Shown: positions 44,569 to 54,977 of the stretch, in pieces | Layout of the letters: each line of letters begins with the position of its first letter | Position numbering within the stretch: the first letter of the stretch is position 1 | Assembly (NCBI GenBank): GCA_945889475.1 | Contig: CAMDBT010000003.1 | Span: 41,690-105,689 of the forward strand | Length of the DNA: 64,000 nucleotides | DNA from: Bifidobacterium breve | GTDB lineage: Bacteria; Actinomycetota; Thermoleophilia; Solirubrobacterales; Solirubrobacteraceae | Reading direction: 5' to 3' | Notes under the pieces: model-generated | Told to the model about the DNA's origin: nothing | What the model saw: the letters and a program-made list of their open reading frames with translations, nothing else | Databases searched by the model: none | Made by a program: the position numbers and the translations under genes

Positions 44569-46089
44569 ATGACCACAACGCCCGCTGGTACGCCGACCCA
44601 CCTACCGGCCGGCAGCGAGCCGGGCGCGAAGGGCCTTAAGTCGAACGCAATCGGTTTTGTCTCCGGCGTCGTAATTGGCGTCGCTTCGACAGCGCCTGGT
44701 TACTCGCTCGCAGCATCGCTCGGGCTGGTCGTAGCCGTCGTTGGCATCGGCGTGCACGCTCCGGTGATCATGATCGCCGCCTTCATCCCGATGCTTTTGA
44801 TCGCCGCCTCGTACTACTGGATGAACCGCGCTGACCCCGACTGCGGCACCACCTTCTCGTGGGTCACGAAGGCGATGGGTCCGGGCCTTGGGTGGATCGG
44901 CGGCTGGGCGATCATCGTCGCCGACGTGATCGTGATGGCCAACCTTGCGCAGATCGCTGGCCTCTACCTCTTCCTGCTGATCGGCATCGACGCACCCTCT
45001 GCCGTTGCCGTAACCGCCGTCGGGGTGCTCTTCATTGCGGCGATGACCTGGATCTGTGTGATCGGCATCGAACTGAACGCCAAGACACAGATTGGGCTGC
45101 TCGCGGCCGAACTGATTACGCTCGGAATCTTCGCTGTCGTGGCGCTGATTCGCGTTTACGCTGGCGACGCCCCGGCAGGCTCAGTCAAGCCGTCTCTGGA
45201 GTGGTTCAATCCGGCCGGGATTGGCTCGGTTACCGCCTTTACAAGCGGCATCCTGCTCGCGGTATTCATTTACTGGGGCTGGGATACAACCGTCACCGTC
45301 AATGAGGAGACCGAAGATCCCGCTGAGACGCCCGGGCGAGCGGCGATTGTCTCGGTGCTTGTGCTCGTCTTCACGTACGTCTTTGTGACCGTTGCGGCAG
45401 TCGCGTTTGGCGGGCCTGAGCTCCTCGCCAACGACGAGACCGGTGACGTGCTCGGGGTTGAGGCGACTGCCGTTTTCGGTAGTGACCTATTGGGCAAGAT
45501 CGTGATCATTGCTGTGCTCAGCTCGGCAGCCGCGTCCTGCCAAACAACGATCCTGCCGACTGCGCGCACGGCACTTTCGATGGCTCGCGCCAAAGCGCTG
45601 CCAGCGAAGCTCGGCGAGGTTAACCCTCAGTACATGACGCCTGCCTTCGCAACCTGGCTGATGGGGATCGTCTCAGTCGTCTGGTACGTGGGCCTGACCG
45701 CGGTTTCGCAGAACATGCTGCTCGACGCAATCGCCGCGCTTGGCCTGATGATCGCCTTCTACTACGGGCTGACCGGCTACGCCTGCGCGATCTACTACCG
45801 CCGCGAACTGTTCAAGAGCGCGCGCAACTTCTTCTTCATCGGCCTCGCGCCGGTTCTTGGTGCACTGATGCTCACGGCGGTCTTCATAAAATCCTGTTTT
45901 GATCTGGCCGACCCCGCGAACTCTTCGTCAGGCTCCTCGTGGTTCGGGCTCGGCCCGCCGCTGGTGATTGGGCTCGGCTTCCTGCTGATGGGCGTCTTGT
46001 TGATGATTGTTTGGCGGCTAGGCGGCCATCAAGAATTCTTCGGTCGCAAGACGCAGGTTGCCGACGCGGCGCTTGTTGCCCGCGAGTGA
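44569..46089 (+). CDS. APC-superfamily amino acid/polyamine permease
   Basis: A 506-residue membrane transporter with about twelve hydrophobic segments. The first helix carries the substrate-binding unwound region (GVVIGVASTAPGYSLAASLG), and SYYWMNRADPDCGTTFSWVTKAMG is typical of APC permeases. An acidic NEETEDPAETPGRAA loop follows the TM6 region (FIYWGWDTTVTV). It probably imports an amino acid or polyamine by proton symport. Its neighbour is a spermidine/putrescine ABC system, so a polyamine is a reasonable but unproven substrate. Confidence 0.85.
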   Translation: MTTTPAGTPTHLPAGSEPGAKGLKSNAIGFVSGVVIGVASTAPGYSLAASLGLVVAVVGIGVHAPVIMIAAFIPMLLIAASYYWMNRADPDCGTTFSWVTKAMGPGLGWIGGWAIIVADVIVMANLAQIAGLYLFLLIGIDAPSAVAVTAVGVLFIAAMTWICVIGIELNAKTQIGLLAAELITLGIFAVVALIRVYAGDAPAGSVKPSLEWFNPAGIGSVTAFTSGILLAVFIYWGWDTTVTVNEETEDPAETPGRAAIVSVLVLVFTYVFVTVAAVAFGGPELLANDETGDVLGVEATAVFGSDLLGKIVIIAVLSSAAASCQTTILPTARTALSMARAKALPAKLGEVNPQYMTPAFATWLMGIVSVVWYVGLTAVSQNMLLDAIAALGLMIAFYYGLTGYACAIYYRRELFKSARNFFFIGLAPVLGALMLTAVFIKSCFDLADPANSSSGSSWFGLGPPLVIGLGFLLMGVLLMIVWRLGGHQEFFGRKTQVADAALVARE

Positions 46090-46122
46090 GCCGTTGGCCG
46101 CACGCGCTCGCCGCGTAGAAGG

Positions 46123-46128
46123 TAATGT
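46123..46128 (+). promoter_or_regulatory. Candidate -10 element of the potADBC operon
   Basis: TAATGT lies 31 bases before the potA GTG. A leader with the purine-rich site GAGAGGGGGG (46146-46155) would result, so this operon is conventionally led. Confidence 0.35.
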
Positions 46129-46158
46129 TCGCTTGGTCACGACTAGAGAGGGGGGACG

Positions 46159-47274
46159 GTGAGTGAAACCGACGTCGCGCTGCGCGGCCTGACCAAGCGA
46201 TTCGGCGACATGGTCGCCGTCGACAACATCGATCTCGACATTCCGCGCGGTGGTTTCTTCGCGCTGCTTGGCCCTTCCGGTTGCGGTAAGACGACGACGC
46301 TGCGGATGATCGGCGGTTTTGAGGAGCCAACTGCCGGAACAATCGAGCTCGCGGGCAAAGAGATCACCCAGCAGCCGCCCCACAAGCGTGACGTCAACAC
46401 CGTCTTCCAGAGCTATGCGCTTTTCCCTCACATGACCGTCGCCGAAAACGTTGCGTTCGGTCTTGAGCGTAAGCGGGTTGACAAGGCTGAGCGAAAGCAA
46501 CGAGTCGCAGAGGCGCTTGATCTGGTCGAACTTGGCCCGCTCGCCTCGCGCCGGCCGGCGCAGATGTCGGGCGGCCAGCAGCAACGCGTGGCGCTGGCGC
46601 GGGCGCTCGTGAACCGACCTCGCGCACTGCTGCTTGACGAGCCGCTCGGCGCGCTTGACTTGCGGCTACGCAAGCAACTCCAGCTCGAGCTGAGCCAGAT
46701 TCAGCGCGACGTCGGAATCACGTTCATCCACGTCACCCACGACCAAGAAGAGGCGATGACGATGGCCGACACAATCGCGGTGATGCGCGACGGCCGCATT
46801 GACCAGCTCGGCACGGCGACGGAGCTCTATGAGCACCCGCGCACAGCGTTCGTCGCCAATTTCCTCGGCAATTCAAACCTGGTCGACGCCGAGGTTATAT
46901 CCAGTTCCGGCCGCTACGCCGAAGTTGACGCCGACGGCGGTGCGCGCCTGAAGGTTCCGGCGAACGCCGTCGCGGCAGCCCAATCGCCGCAGATACGGAT
47001 CGGGGTTCGACCGGAGAAGATGACGCTCGAGGCGGGCAACGGCCAGCAGTTGGACGGCGATTCCAACGCGCTGCTCGGCCGTATCGTCGACGCCGCGTAC
47101 ATCGGCCTCGCGACTCAATATGTCGTCCATACCGAGGGCGGCGCAGACCTCCAGATCTTCGTTCAGAACAGTTCCAGCAGGACGAGCGGTTTAGATGAAG
47201 GTGACCGCGTGGTTGCTAGGTGGGATCCAGAACACACATTTGTTGTCGAAAGGGAGGAACAACATGCCGGATGA
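46159..47274 (+). CDS. potA: ABC transporter ATP-binding protein, spermidine/putrescine type
   Basis: The ATPase of a polyamine-type importer; 371 residues. It has Walker A GPSGCGKT (38-45), the Q-loop FQSYALFPHMTVAENVAFGL, the signature MSGGQQQRVALARAL, Walker B RALLLDEPLGALD and the switch histidine in FIHVTHDQEEAM. The C-terminal TOBE-type regulatory domain spans about 240-371. The GTG start has a strong Shine-Dalgarno, GAGGGGGGA. It overlaps potD by 11 bp. The potA-D-B-C gene order and the identity of the binding protein support polyamine transport; other substrates of this subfamily cannot be excluded. Confidence 0.88.
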   Translation: MSETDVALRGLTKRFGDMVAVDNIDLDIPRGGFFALLGPSGCGKTTTLRMIGGFEEPTAGTIELAGKEITQQPPHKRDVNTVFQSYALFPHMTVAENVAFGLERKRVDKAERKQRVAEALDLVELGPLASRRPAQMSGGQQQRVALARALVNRPRALLLDEPLGALDLRLRKQLQLELSQIQRDVGITFIHVTHDQEEAMTMADTIAVMRDGRIDQLGTATELYEHPRTAFVANFLGNSNLVDAEVISSSGRYAEVDADGGARLKVPANAVAAAQSPQIRIGVRPEKMTLEAGNGQQLDGDSNALLGRIVDAAYIGLATQYVVHTEGGADLQIFVQNSSSRTSGLDEGDRVVARWDPEHTFVVEREEQHAG

Positions 47275-48469
47275 ATCACTAGACCATTTCTTCGATCGGC
47301 TCGTCAGTGGCGAACCAATCTCAAGGCGCTCCGTGCTGCGCAAGATGGCCGCCAGCGGGATCGTCGTCGGCGGTGCGAGCGCTTTTCTTGCCGCTTGCGG
47401 CGGCGTCGAGGGCACTAGCTCCGACAAAGAGAAGGCTGACACCAGCAACGTCAACCACCCGAAGGCGCCGATCGGCACGCTCGTCTTCTCCAACTGGCCG
47501 CTCTACATCGACAGCAAGGTCATTCCGGGCTGGGAGAAGGCCAACGACGCAAAGATGCGTTACATCGAGGATTACAACGACAACGAAGAGTTTTATGCCA
47601 AGGTGCGTCAGGAGCTCGAACAAGGTCAAGGAATCGGCCGTGACCTAGTCGCGCCAACCGACTGGATGGCAGCGCGCTGGATCGACCAGGGCTACGCGAT
47701 TCCGATCGACAAGAAGAACGTTCCCAACGCGAAGAACCTGCTGCCAAGTCTGCAGCACCCACCATTTGATAAGAACCGTGATTTCACGCTGCCGTGGCAA
47801 TCGGGAATAACCGGCGTCGGCTACGACCCGAAGAAGACTGGGCGCAAGCTCAGCTCGATCAACGACCTCTTCGATCCAGCGTTCAAAGGCCGGATCTCGA
47901 TGTTTAGCGAGTGGCGCGACTCGGCCGGGCTGGTGATGTTGGGTCAGGGTGTCGATCCGAGCACGGCGACTAAGGCGCAGTGCTCGGCGGCGATCGAGAA
48001 GATCAACGAGGAGAACGAGAAGGGTCAGATCCGCCGTTTCACCGGCAACGACTACACGAAGGATCTCGCCGCCGGGAACCTTTGGGCCTGTGTCGCGTGG
48101 TCCGGGGATCTCGTCCAGCTAAAGGCTGACAACCCGAGCCTTGAGTTCCTAGTTCCCGATGAGGGTGGGATGACTTGGTCAGACAACATGCTGATCCCGC
48201 AAGGGGCGAAGACACCGTACGGCGCGGAGACGTTCATGAACTATGTCTACGATCCGGAGGCGGCTGGCGTGATCGCTGAATACGTCAACTACTTCTGCCC
48301 GGTCGCAGGAGTTCAAGAGCTGGTCGCCAAGCGGAATCCCGAGCTTGCCGCCAACCAGTTGATCTTCCCTGACAAGGCGACGCTCGACAACCTCTACGCC
48401 TATCCGTCACTGAGCGCAGCAGACGAGCGCGAACTCACCGCGCAGATGCAGAAGGTGACCGGGGCGTGA
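47264..48469 (+). CDS. potD: Polyamine ABC transporter substrate-binding lipoprotein (Tat-type signal)
   Basis: A 401-residue extracytoplasmic binding protein. The N-terminus has a twin-arginine signal (S20-R21-R22 in PISRRSVLRKM), a hydrophobic stretch and a lipobox LAAC with Cys45. It is therefore predicted to be exported folded by Tat and lipid-anchored. The mature part has LVFSNWPLYIDSKVI and YIEDYNDNEEFYAKV, typical of PotD/PotF-like proteins, then WQSGITGVGYDPKKTG and VAWSGDLVQLKADNP. ATG at 47264 follows a strong AGGGAGG site. The longer frame to 47195 lies in potA. Confidence 0.88.
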   Translation: MPDESLDHFFDRLVSGEPISRRSVLRKMAASGIVVGGASAFLAACGGVEGTSSDKEKADTSNVNHPKAPIGTLVFSNWPLYIDSKVIPGWEKANDAKMRYIEDYNDNEEFYAKVRQELEQGQGIGRDLVAPTDWMAARWIDQGYAIPIDKKNVPNAKNLLPSLQHPPFDKNRDFTLPWQSGITGVGYDPKKTGRKLSSINDLFDPAFKGRISMFSEWRDSAGLVMLGQGVDPSTATKAQCSAAIEKINEENEKGQIRRFTGNDYTKDLAAGNLWACVAWSGDLVQLKADNPSLEFLVPDEGGMTWSDNMLIPQGAKTPYGAETFMNYVYDPEAAGVIAEYVNYFCPVAGVQELVAKRNPELAANQLIFPDKATLDNLYAYPSLSAADERELTAQMQKVTGA

Positions 48470-49383
48470 GTTCGGGCGGGGAGGCGACGGCTCCCCGCGG
48501 CAAACCGGGGGGTTGGTTGACGCTGCGGCGACGGAACGCGCTGCTGCCGTTGGCGCTGGTGGTTCCGGGCCTGCTCTGGCTGGTGATCTTCTATGCGATC
48601 CCGATCGTCTCGCAGCTGTGGATTTCGTTGCAGACAGGGAACCCCGACGACGGTTTCGCGCAGAGCTGGAACTGGGCCGTTTACCCGGACTCGATATCGG
48701 AGTACTCAGAGCAGCTGCTGCGCTCGCTCCAGTACGCGGGCACGGCGACGGTCGCGTGCTTCATTATCGGCTTTCCACTGGCCTATTTCATGGCTTTCAA
48801 GGCCGGCCGCTGGCGAAATCTTTTCCTGCTGCTGGTTGTGCTGCCGTTCTTCACCAGCTTGATCGTGCGGACGGTCGCTTGGCAGACGATCCTGACCGAC
48901 GACAGCTGGATCGTGGGTGCGCTTAAGACGGTTGGCCTGATCCCGCCGGACGGTCGCTTGCTGGCCACAAGCTTCGCCGTCATAGCTGGCATCACGTACA
49001 ACTTCTTGCCGTTCATGGTGCTGCCGCTCTACGCTTCGCTGGAGCGGATGGATCGAACGCTCGTGGAGGCTGCGACAGACCTCTACGCCAGCCGCTGGAC
49101 GGCGTTCCGCAAGATCACGTTGCCGCTTGCAGGCCCAGGGATCTTCGCTGGCGTTCTACTCACCTTTATTCCCGCGATTGGGGATTACATCAACGCGCAG
49201 CTGCTCGGAACGTCGCAGCAATACATGATCGGCAACGTGATCCAGTCGCAGTACTTGGTGGTACGCGAGTACCCAACGGCGGCTGCGCTGTCGTTCATCA
49301 TGATGGTCGTCGTGCTGGCAATCATCGCTGCCGCAGCGCGCCTGATCGGAACTAAGCGGCTCTCAGAGGCTGCAGTCGCATGA
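48466..49383 (+). CDS. potB: Polyamine ABC transporter permease
   Basis: An inner-membrane permease of the BPD family; 305 residues with six predicted spans. PGLLWLVIFYAIPIVSQLWIS is the first span. The EAA loop that contacts the ATPase is LVEATDLYASRWTAFRKITLP in essence (starting LVEAA, around residues 200-220). The N-terminus is short and basic. The GTG start overlaps the potD stop (GTGA), and the stop overlaps potC (ATGA), so the subunits are translationally coupled. Confidence 0.87.
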   Translation: MSSGGEATAPRGKPGGWLTLRRRNALLPLALVVPGLLWLVIFYAIPIVSQLWISLQTGNPDDGFAQSWNWAVYPDSISEYSEQLLRSLQYAGTATVACFIIGFPLAYFMAFKAGRWRNLFLLLVVLPFFTSLIVRTVAWQTILTDDSWIVGALKTVGLIPPDGRLLATSFAVIAGITYNFLPFMVLPLYASLERMDRTLVEAATDLYASRWTAFRKITLPLAGPGIFAGVLLTFIPAIGDYINAQLLGTSQQYMIGNVIQSQYLVVREYPTAAALSFIMMVVVLAIIAAAARLIGTKRLSEAAVA

Positions 49384-50216
49384 GGACTCCGTTGGATCGT
49401 CTCCGCGATTCTCTGCTCGGCGTTTGGTCGGTCGGCGCGGTCGTCTTTCTGTTCGTGCCGATCTTCGTGATCGTGCTGTTCTCGTTCAACGACAATCAAG
49501 GTCGGTTCAATTTCACCTGGCAGGGCTTCACGCTGCGCCACTGGGCCGACCCGTTCGGAGTTGAGGGACTTCAGCAGGCGTTTGTCACCTCGATCGGCCT
49601 TGCTGCGCTGACGACGGTCATCGCCGTGATCCTTGGCGTCTGCGTTGCGCTGGCTCTGGTTCGCCACCGGTGGCGCGGCCGCGGCGCTACCGGTGGACTC
49701 GTCTTCCTGCCGCTCGCAACGCCAGAGGTCGTGCTCGGCGCCGCGCTGCTCGGCTGGTTCCTAACGCTCGGTTTTATCCGCGGCTTCGTCACGCTCGTCA
49801 TCGCGCACGTGATGTTCACGCTCGGCTACGTCGTGATCACAATTCGAGCGCGGCTAGAGGGGATGGACGTCCACATCGAGGAGGCGGCGATGGACCTTGG
49901 CGCCAATCAGCTGACGACGCTCCGCAAGATCACGCTGCCGCTGCTGGCGCCCGGAATTGCTGCTGCGTCCTTGCTCTCGTTTGCGATCTCGATCGACGAC
50001 TTTGTCGTCAGCAACTTCAACGCCGGCCAGACGGTCACCTTCCCGCTGTTCGTCTACGGCGCTTCACGCCAAGGTGTTCCGCCCCAAGTCAACGTGATCG
50101 CAACGGCGATGCTGCTGTTCGTCATTTTGCTGATGTTCGTCAACCTAGGTTTCCAGCGCCGCGCAGCCCGACGCCAGAACCGCGAACTGGAGCCGACCCC
50201 GGCGCTCGGTCTTTAG
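49380..50216 (+). CDS. potC: Polyamine ABC transporter permease
   Basis: The second permease of the importer; 278 residues with six predicted spans. FIVIVLFSFNDNQGRFNFTW is the typical PotC-like first loop (a short span, then an aromatic extracytoplasmic segment). The EAA motif is EEAAMDLGANQLTTLRKITL. SFAISIDDFVVSNFNAG is highly characteristic of PotC. It overlaps potB by four bases and is the last gene of the operon. Confidence 0.88.
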   Translation: MRTPLDRLRDSLLGVWSVGAVVFLFVPIFVIVLFSFNDNQGRFNFTWQGFTLRHWADPFGVEGLQQAFVTSIGLAALTTVIAVILGVCVALALVRHRWRGRGATGGLVFLPLATPEVVLGAALLGWFLTLGFIRGFVTLVIAHVMFTLGYVVITIRARLEGMDVHIEEAAMDLGANQLTTLRKITLPLLAPGIAAASLLSFAISIDDFVVSNFNAGQTVTFPLFVYGASRQGVPPQVNVIATAMLLFVILLMFVNLGFQRRAARRQNRELEPTPALGL

Positions 50217-50250
50217 AGCGGATTCTGTCGTCCCGCCCTGGGCCGCTTGC

Positions 50251-50256
50251 TAGTCT
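50251..50256 (+). promoter_or_regulatory. Leaderless-type -10 element of the leuA leader peptide
   Basis: TAGTCT ends eight bases before the leader ATG at 50265. AAGGG touches that ATG too closely to act as a normal Shine-Dalgarno, so leaderless initiation fits better. Confidence 0.5.
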
Positions 50257-50264
50257 TGAAGGGT

Positions 50265-50318
50265 ATGTCGAACAGCCTGCTCATTCGCCGTCTTCTTCTC
50301 CCCCTTCGGGGGGAATAA
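50265..50318 (+). CDS. leuL: Leucine-rich leader peptide of the leu operon
   Basis: A 17-codon open frame, MSNSLLIRRLLLPLRGE, ends in TAA 74 bases before the leuA ATG. Six of its 17 residues are leucine, five of them in the runs CTG-CTC and CTT-CTT-CTC, with Ile as well. Such a peptide directly upstream of leuA is the hallmark of ribosome-mediated attenuation, where leucine shortage stalls the ribosome on the Leu codons. Its codons overlap a hairpin and a sequence complementary to the leuA ribosome-binding site. It is too short for ordinary gene finders. No Trp/His or other biased composition competes with this reading. Confidence 0.7.
   Translation: MSNSLLIRRLLLPLRGE
50299..50314 (+). promoter_or_regulatory. 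UUCG-capped hairpin inside the leuL coding region
   Basis: TCCCCC (50299-50304) pairs perfectly with GGGGGA (50309-50314) round a TTCG tetraloop, an unusually stable fold. No T-run follows. The same C-rich strand can instead pair with the leuA Shine-Dalgarno. Confidence 0.6.
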
Positions 50319-50376
50319 CGCGCTGGCGGCCGCGTAGCCGCGACAGAACACGAAGAGGCATCAGGTAAGAGCAAGT

Positions 50377-50385
50377 AGAAGGAGG
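50377..50385 (+). promoter_or_regulatory. Strong leuA ribosome-binding site, sequesterable by the leader
   Basis: AGAAGGAGG lies seven bases before the leuA ATG. GAAGGAGG (50378-50385) can pair with CCCCCTTC (50300-50307) of leuL in seven of eight positions. Confidence 0.6.
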
Positions 50386-50392
50386 TTTCGGC

Positions 50393-51945
<1,553 letters not shown>

Positions 51946-51949
<4 letters not shown>

Positions 51950-53352
51950 GCGCCGTGAATTCAACGACCCGCGAACCGACGACGATGTTCGAGAAGCTCT
52001 GGGCCGCGCACGAGGTCAGCGAGAGCTTGCTTTACATCGACCTCCATTTGGTTCACGAGGTGACGAGCCCACAGGCCTTTGACGGCCTCCGTCTCGCTGG
52101 CCGAACGCTGCGTCGTCCCGATCGGACGATTGCCACCGCCGACCACAACGTGCCGACCGATGGAACAGACGTCGCGGCGCGAATCAAAGATGAACTGAGC
52201 CGCGTACAGGTCGAAACGCTGGAAGCAAACTGCGCTGAGTTCGGAGTCCCCGTCTACTCGCTCGGCTCCGAGCACCAAGGGATCGTTCACGTGATCGGGC
52301 CGGAGCTCGGCTTGACGCAGCCGGGAATGACGATTGTCTGCGGTGACAGCCACACGGCGACGCACGGCGCCTTCGGCGCGCTCGCCTTCGGCATCGGAAC
52401 GAGCGAGGTTGAGCACGTAATGGCAACCCAGACGCTGGTTCAGCGCCGCCCCAAGTCGATGCGAATCCGCTACCAAGGGGAGCTGGGCTACGGCGTGACG
52501 GCGAAGGATCTGATCCTTGCCACGATCGGTCAAATTGGCGTTGAAGGCGGCGTCGGTCACGTGATCGAGTTCGCCGGGCCAGTGATCGAATCGCTTTCGA
52601 TGGAAGGCCGGATGACGGTCTGCAACATGACGATTGAGGCAGGCGGCCGCGCTGGAATGATCGCCCCCGATCAGACGACCTTCGATTTCGTCGAGGGTCG
52701 CCCTGGCGCGCCGACGGGCGAGGAGTGGGGGAAGATGCTCGCTACTTGGAAAAAGCTGTGCACCGACGAGGGCGCAGAGTTCGACACTGAGCACGTCGTT
52801 GACGTCGCGGCGATCAGCCCGCAGGTGACATGGGGAACCAACCCGGAGATGGTTGTCGGCGTCGGCGAAAAAGTTCCCGAGCCAACAAGCGATGGCGACC
52901 GACGCGCGCTGGAGTACATGGGCCTTGAGGCTGGCACCCCGGTTGAAGAGATCGCGCTCGATCGCGTTTTCATCGGTTCCTGCACGAACTCACGGATCGG
53001 CGATCTTCGCGCCGCAGCAGCGATGATTCAGGGCCGCAAGGTTGCTGATTCTGTCTACGCGATGGTCGTGCCGGGGTCGGTCCAGGTCAAGAAACAGGCC
53101 GAAGAAGAGGGGCTCGACAGGCTTTTCAGCGATGCCGGCTTCGACTGGCGCGGCGCCGGCTGCTCGATGTGCCTAGGGATGAACCCCGACACGCTGCAGC
53201 CGCAGGAGCGTTGCGCCTCGACCTCGAATCGCAATTTTGAGGGCCGGCAGGGTCGCGGTGGCCGCACCCATTTGGTCAGCCCGCAGATGGCAGCCGCGGC
53301 CGCAATCGCAGGGCGCTTCGTTGACATCCGAAGCTGGGGGAGTGATCAATAA
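51946..53352 (+). CDS. leuC: 3-Isopropylmalate dehydratase large subunit
   Basis: The aconitase-family [4Fe-4S] subunit isomerising 2- to 3-isopropylmalate; 468 residues. The cluster cysteines are Cys346 ([11 protein letters not shown]), Cys406 and Cys409 ([13 protein letters not shown]). [40 protein letters not shown] and [10 protein letters not shown] are conserved. It also isomerises citramalate in the pyruvate route to isoleucine, which is relevant because cimA is in the same operon. The GTG start overlaps the leuA stop; ATG at 51985 is an alternative. Confidence 0.96.
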
Positions 53353-53915
53353 TGGAGCCGATCAACGTAATCGACGGCAAGGTCTCGGTGCTCGATCGGG
53401 ACGACGTTGACACCGACCAGATCATCCCCAAGCAGTTCCTCAAGCGGATCGAGCGCACAGGCTTCGGTGAGTTTCTCTTCCATGACTGGAAGCAGGAAGA
53501 GGGTTGGGAACTAGCGCCGCACCCAATCCTAGTTGCGGGGCGAAACTTCGGTTGCGGCTCATCTCGCGAACACGCGCCGTGGGCGCTCGAGGACTACGGC
53601 TTCCAGGCGATCATCGCGCCTTCCTTCGCCGACATCTTTTTCTCCAACTCAACCAAGGTCGGGCTGCTGCCGGTTGTGCTCAGCCAGGACGAGTGCAAAG
53701 CGGTCGCCGCAGCTGGATCGGCGAGAATCGACTTGGAGGCTCAACAGGTCAGCTACGGCAACGGCGACGTCGCGAGCTTCGACATTGACCCTGAGATCAA
53801 ACGGCGCCTGCTCGACGGCCTCGACGACATTGCGCTGACGATGTTCGAGACCGAGCTAATCGACGCCTATGAATCTACGATGGAACGTCACGGCCCTGTA
53901 ACGACGGCGCTATGA
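53352..53915 (+). CDS. leuD: 3-Isopropylmalate dehydratase small subunit
   Basis: The swivel-domain partner of LeuC; 187 residues. LDRDDVDTDQIIPKQFLKRI is the typical opening. GRNFGCGSSREHAPWALEDYGFQ is the substrate-binding block (given here in its central part). FADIFFSNSTKVGLLPVVL follows. Length is normal for the bacterial LeuD with a C-terminal helix. The ATG overlaps the leuC stop (TAATG), and the stop overlaps leuB (ATGA). Confidence 0.95.
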   Translation: MEPINVIDGKVSVLDRDDVDTDQIIPKQFLKRIERTGFGEFLFHDWKQEEGWELAPHPILVAGRNFGCGSSREHAPWALEDYGFQAIIAPSFADIFFSNSTKVGLLPVVLSQDECKAVAAAGSARIDLEAQQVSYGNGDVASFDIDPEIKRRLLDGLDDIALTMFETELIDAYESTMERHGPVTTAL

Positions 53916-54955
53916 GCGGCGCAGCGCAGGTTGCACTGCTGCCTGGCGACGGGATCGGGCCGGAAGTGATCGCAGCCGCGGTTCAGCTTTGCGAGGCGTT
54001 CTGCCCCGGCGACTACGAGTTTGAACCGCAGCTCTTCGGCGGCTGTTCGATCGACGTTAGCGGCGTAGCGATGACCGACGAGACTTTGGCCGCCTGCCGC
54101 GCCGCCGACGCCGTACTGCTCGGCGCTGTCGGAGGGCCGAAATGGGACACAACTGACGCCGACGCGCCGCGGCCCGAGCAAGGGCTGCTGGGACTGCGTA
54201 AGGCGCTTGGGCTTTACGCCAATCTGCGGCCGGTCAAGGCAATTGAGGCGCTGGTCGACGCTAGTCCGTTGCGAGCTGAACGGATCACCGGCACCGATCT
54301 GCTGGTGGTCCGCGAACTGACCGGCGGAATTTACTTCGGTGAAAAGGTCCGCACCGACAGGTTCGCTAGCGATCTTTGCCAGTACAGCGTTGAGGAGGTC
54401 GAGCGGATCGCGCGCATTGCCTTCAGTGCCGCGCGGAGCAAGGTTTCGAGCATCGACAAGGCAAATGTGCTCGAGACCAGTCGCCTCTGGCGCGAGGTTG
54501 TCACACGCGTGCACAAAGATGAGTTCGCGGATCTTGAGCTCGAGCATGTACTGGTCGACAACGCCGCGATGCAACTGGTGTCAATGCCGACGCAGTTCGA
54601 CGTGATTCTCGCCGAGAACCTCTTCGGCGACATTCTCAGCGACGAGGCGGCGATGATCACTGGCTCGATCGGATTGCTCCCCTCGGCGAGCATCGGCAAT
54701 CCGGGCGGGCCAGGCCTCTTTGAGCCGGTTCACGGGTCGGCCCCCGACATCGCAGGGACGGGGTTAGCCAATCCGCTGGCGACGATCCTTTCGCTGGCGA
54801 TGATGATGCGACACGGATTCGGCCGAGAGGACCAAGCGAGCGCAGTAGAATCGGCCGTTGCCAGCGCCTTGGCTGCCGGTCTTCGGACTACAGATTTGGG
54901 CGGAAACGCGACAACAGAAGAGGCGACAGCCGCTGTCTTGGCTGAGCTCGTCTAG
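53912..54955 (+). CDS. leuB: 3-Isopropylmalate dehydrogenase
   Basis: NAD-dependent oxidative decarboxylation to 4-methyl-2-oxopentanoate; 347 residues. LLPGDGIGPEVIAAAVQL opens the protein. GAVGGPKWD, LRKALGLYANLRPVK, RELTGGIYFGEK, the catalytic Lys-Asp region DKANVLETSRLWREVV, VLVDNAAMQLV and GSAPDIAGTGLANPLATIL are all present. It may also act on 3-methylmalate in the citramalate pathway. It overlaps leuD by four bases. Confidence 0.96.
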   Translation: MSGAAQVALLPGDGIGPEVIAAAVQLCEAFCPGDYEFEPQLFGGCSIDVSGVAMTDETLAACRAADAVLLGAVGGPKWDTTDADAPRPEQGLLGLRKALGLYANLRPVKAIEALVDASPLRAERITGTDLLVVRELTGGIYFGEKVRTDRFASDLCQYSVEEVERIARIAFSAARSKVSSIDKANVLETSRLWREVVTRVHKDEFADLELEHVLVDNAAMQLVSMPTQFDVILAENLFGDILSDEAAMITGSIGLLPSASIGNPGGPGLFEPVHGSAPDIAGTGLANPLATILSLAMMMRHGFGREDQASAVESAVASALAAGLRTTDLGGNATTEEATAAVLAELV

Positions 54956-54977
54956 TCAGAAGATCTAGGAGCGATCG

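Noticed and set aside
50326..50341. GCGGC/GCCGC hairpin between leuL and leuA as a transcription terminator
   Set aside because: Stem is only 5 bp and followed by GACAGAAC, not by T residues; it does not support an intrinsic terminator.
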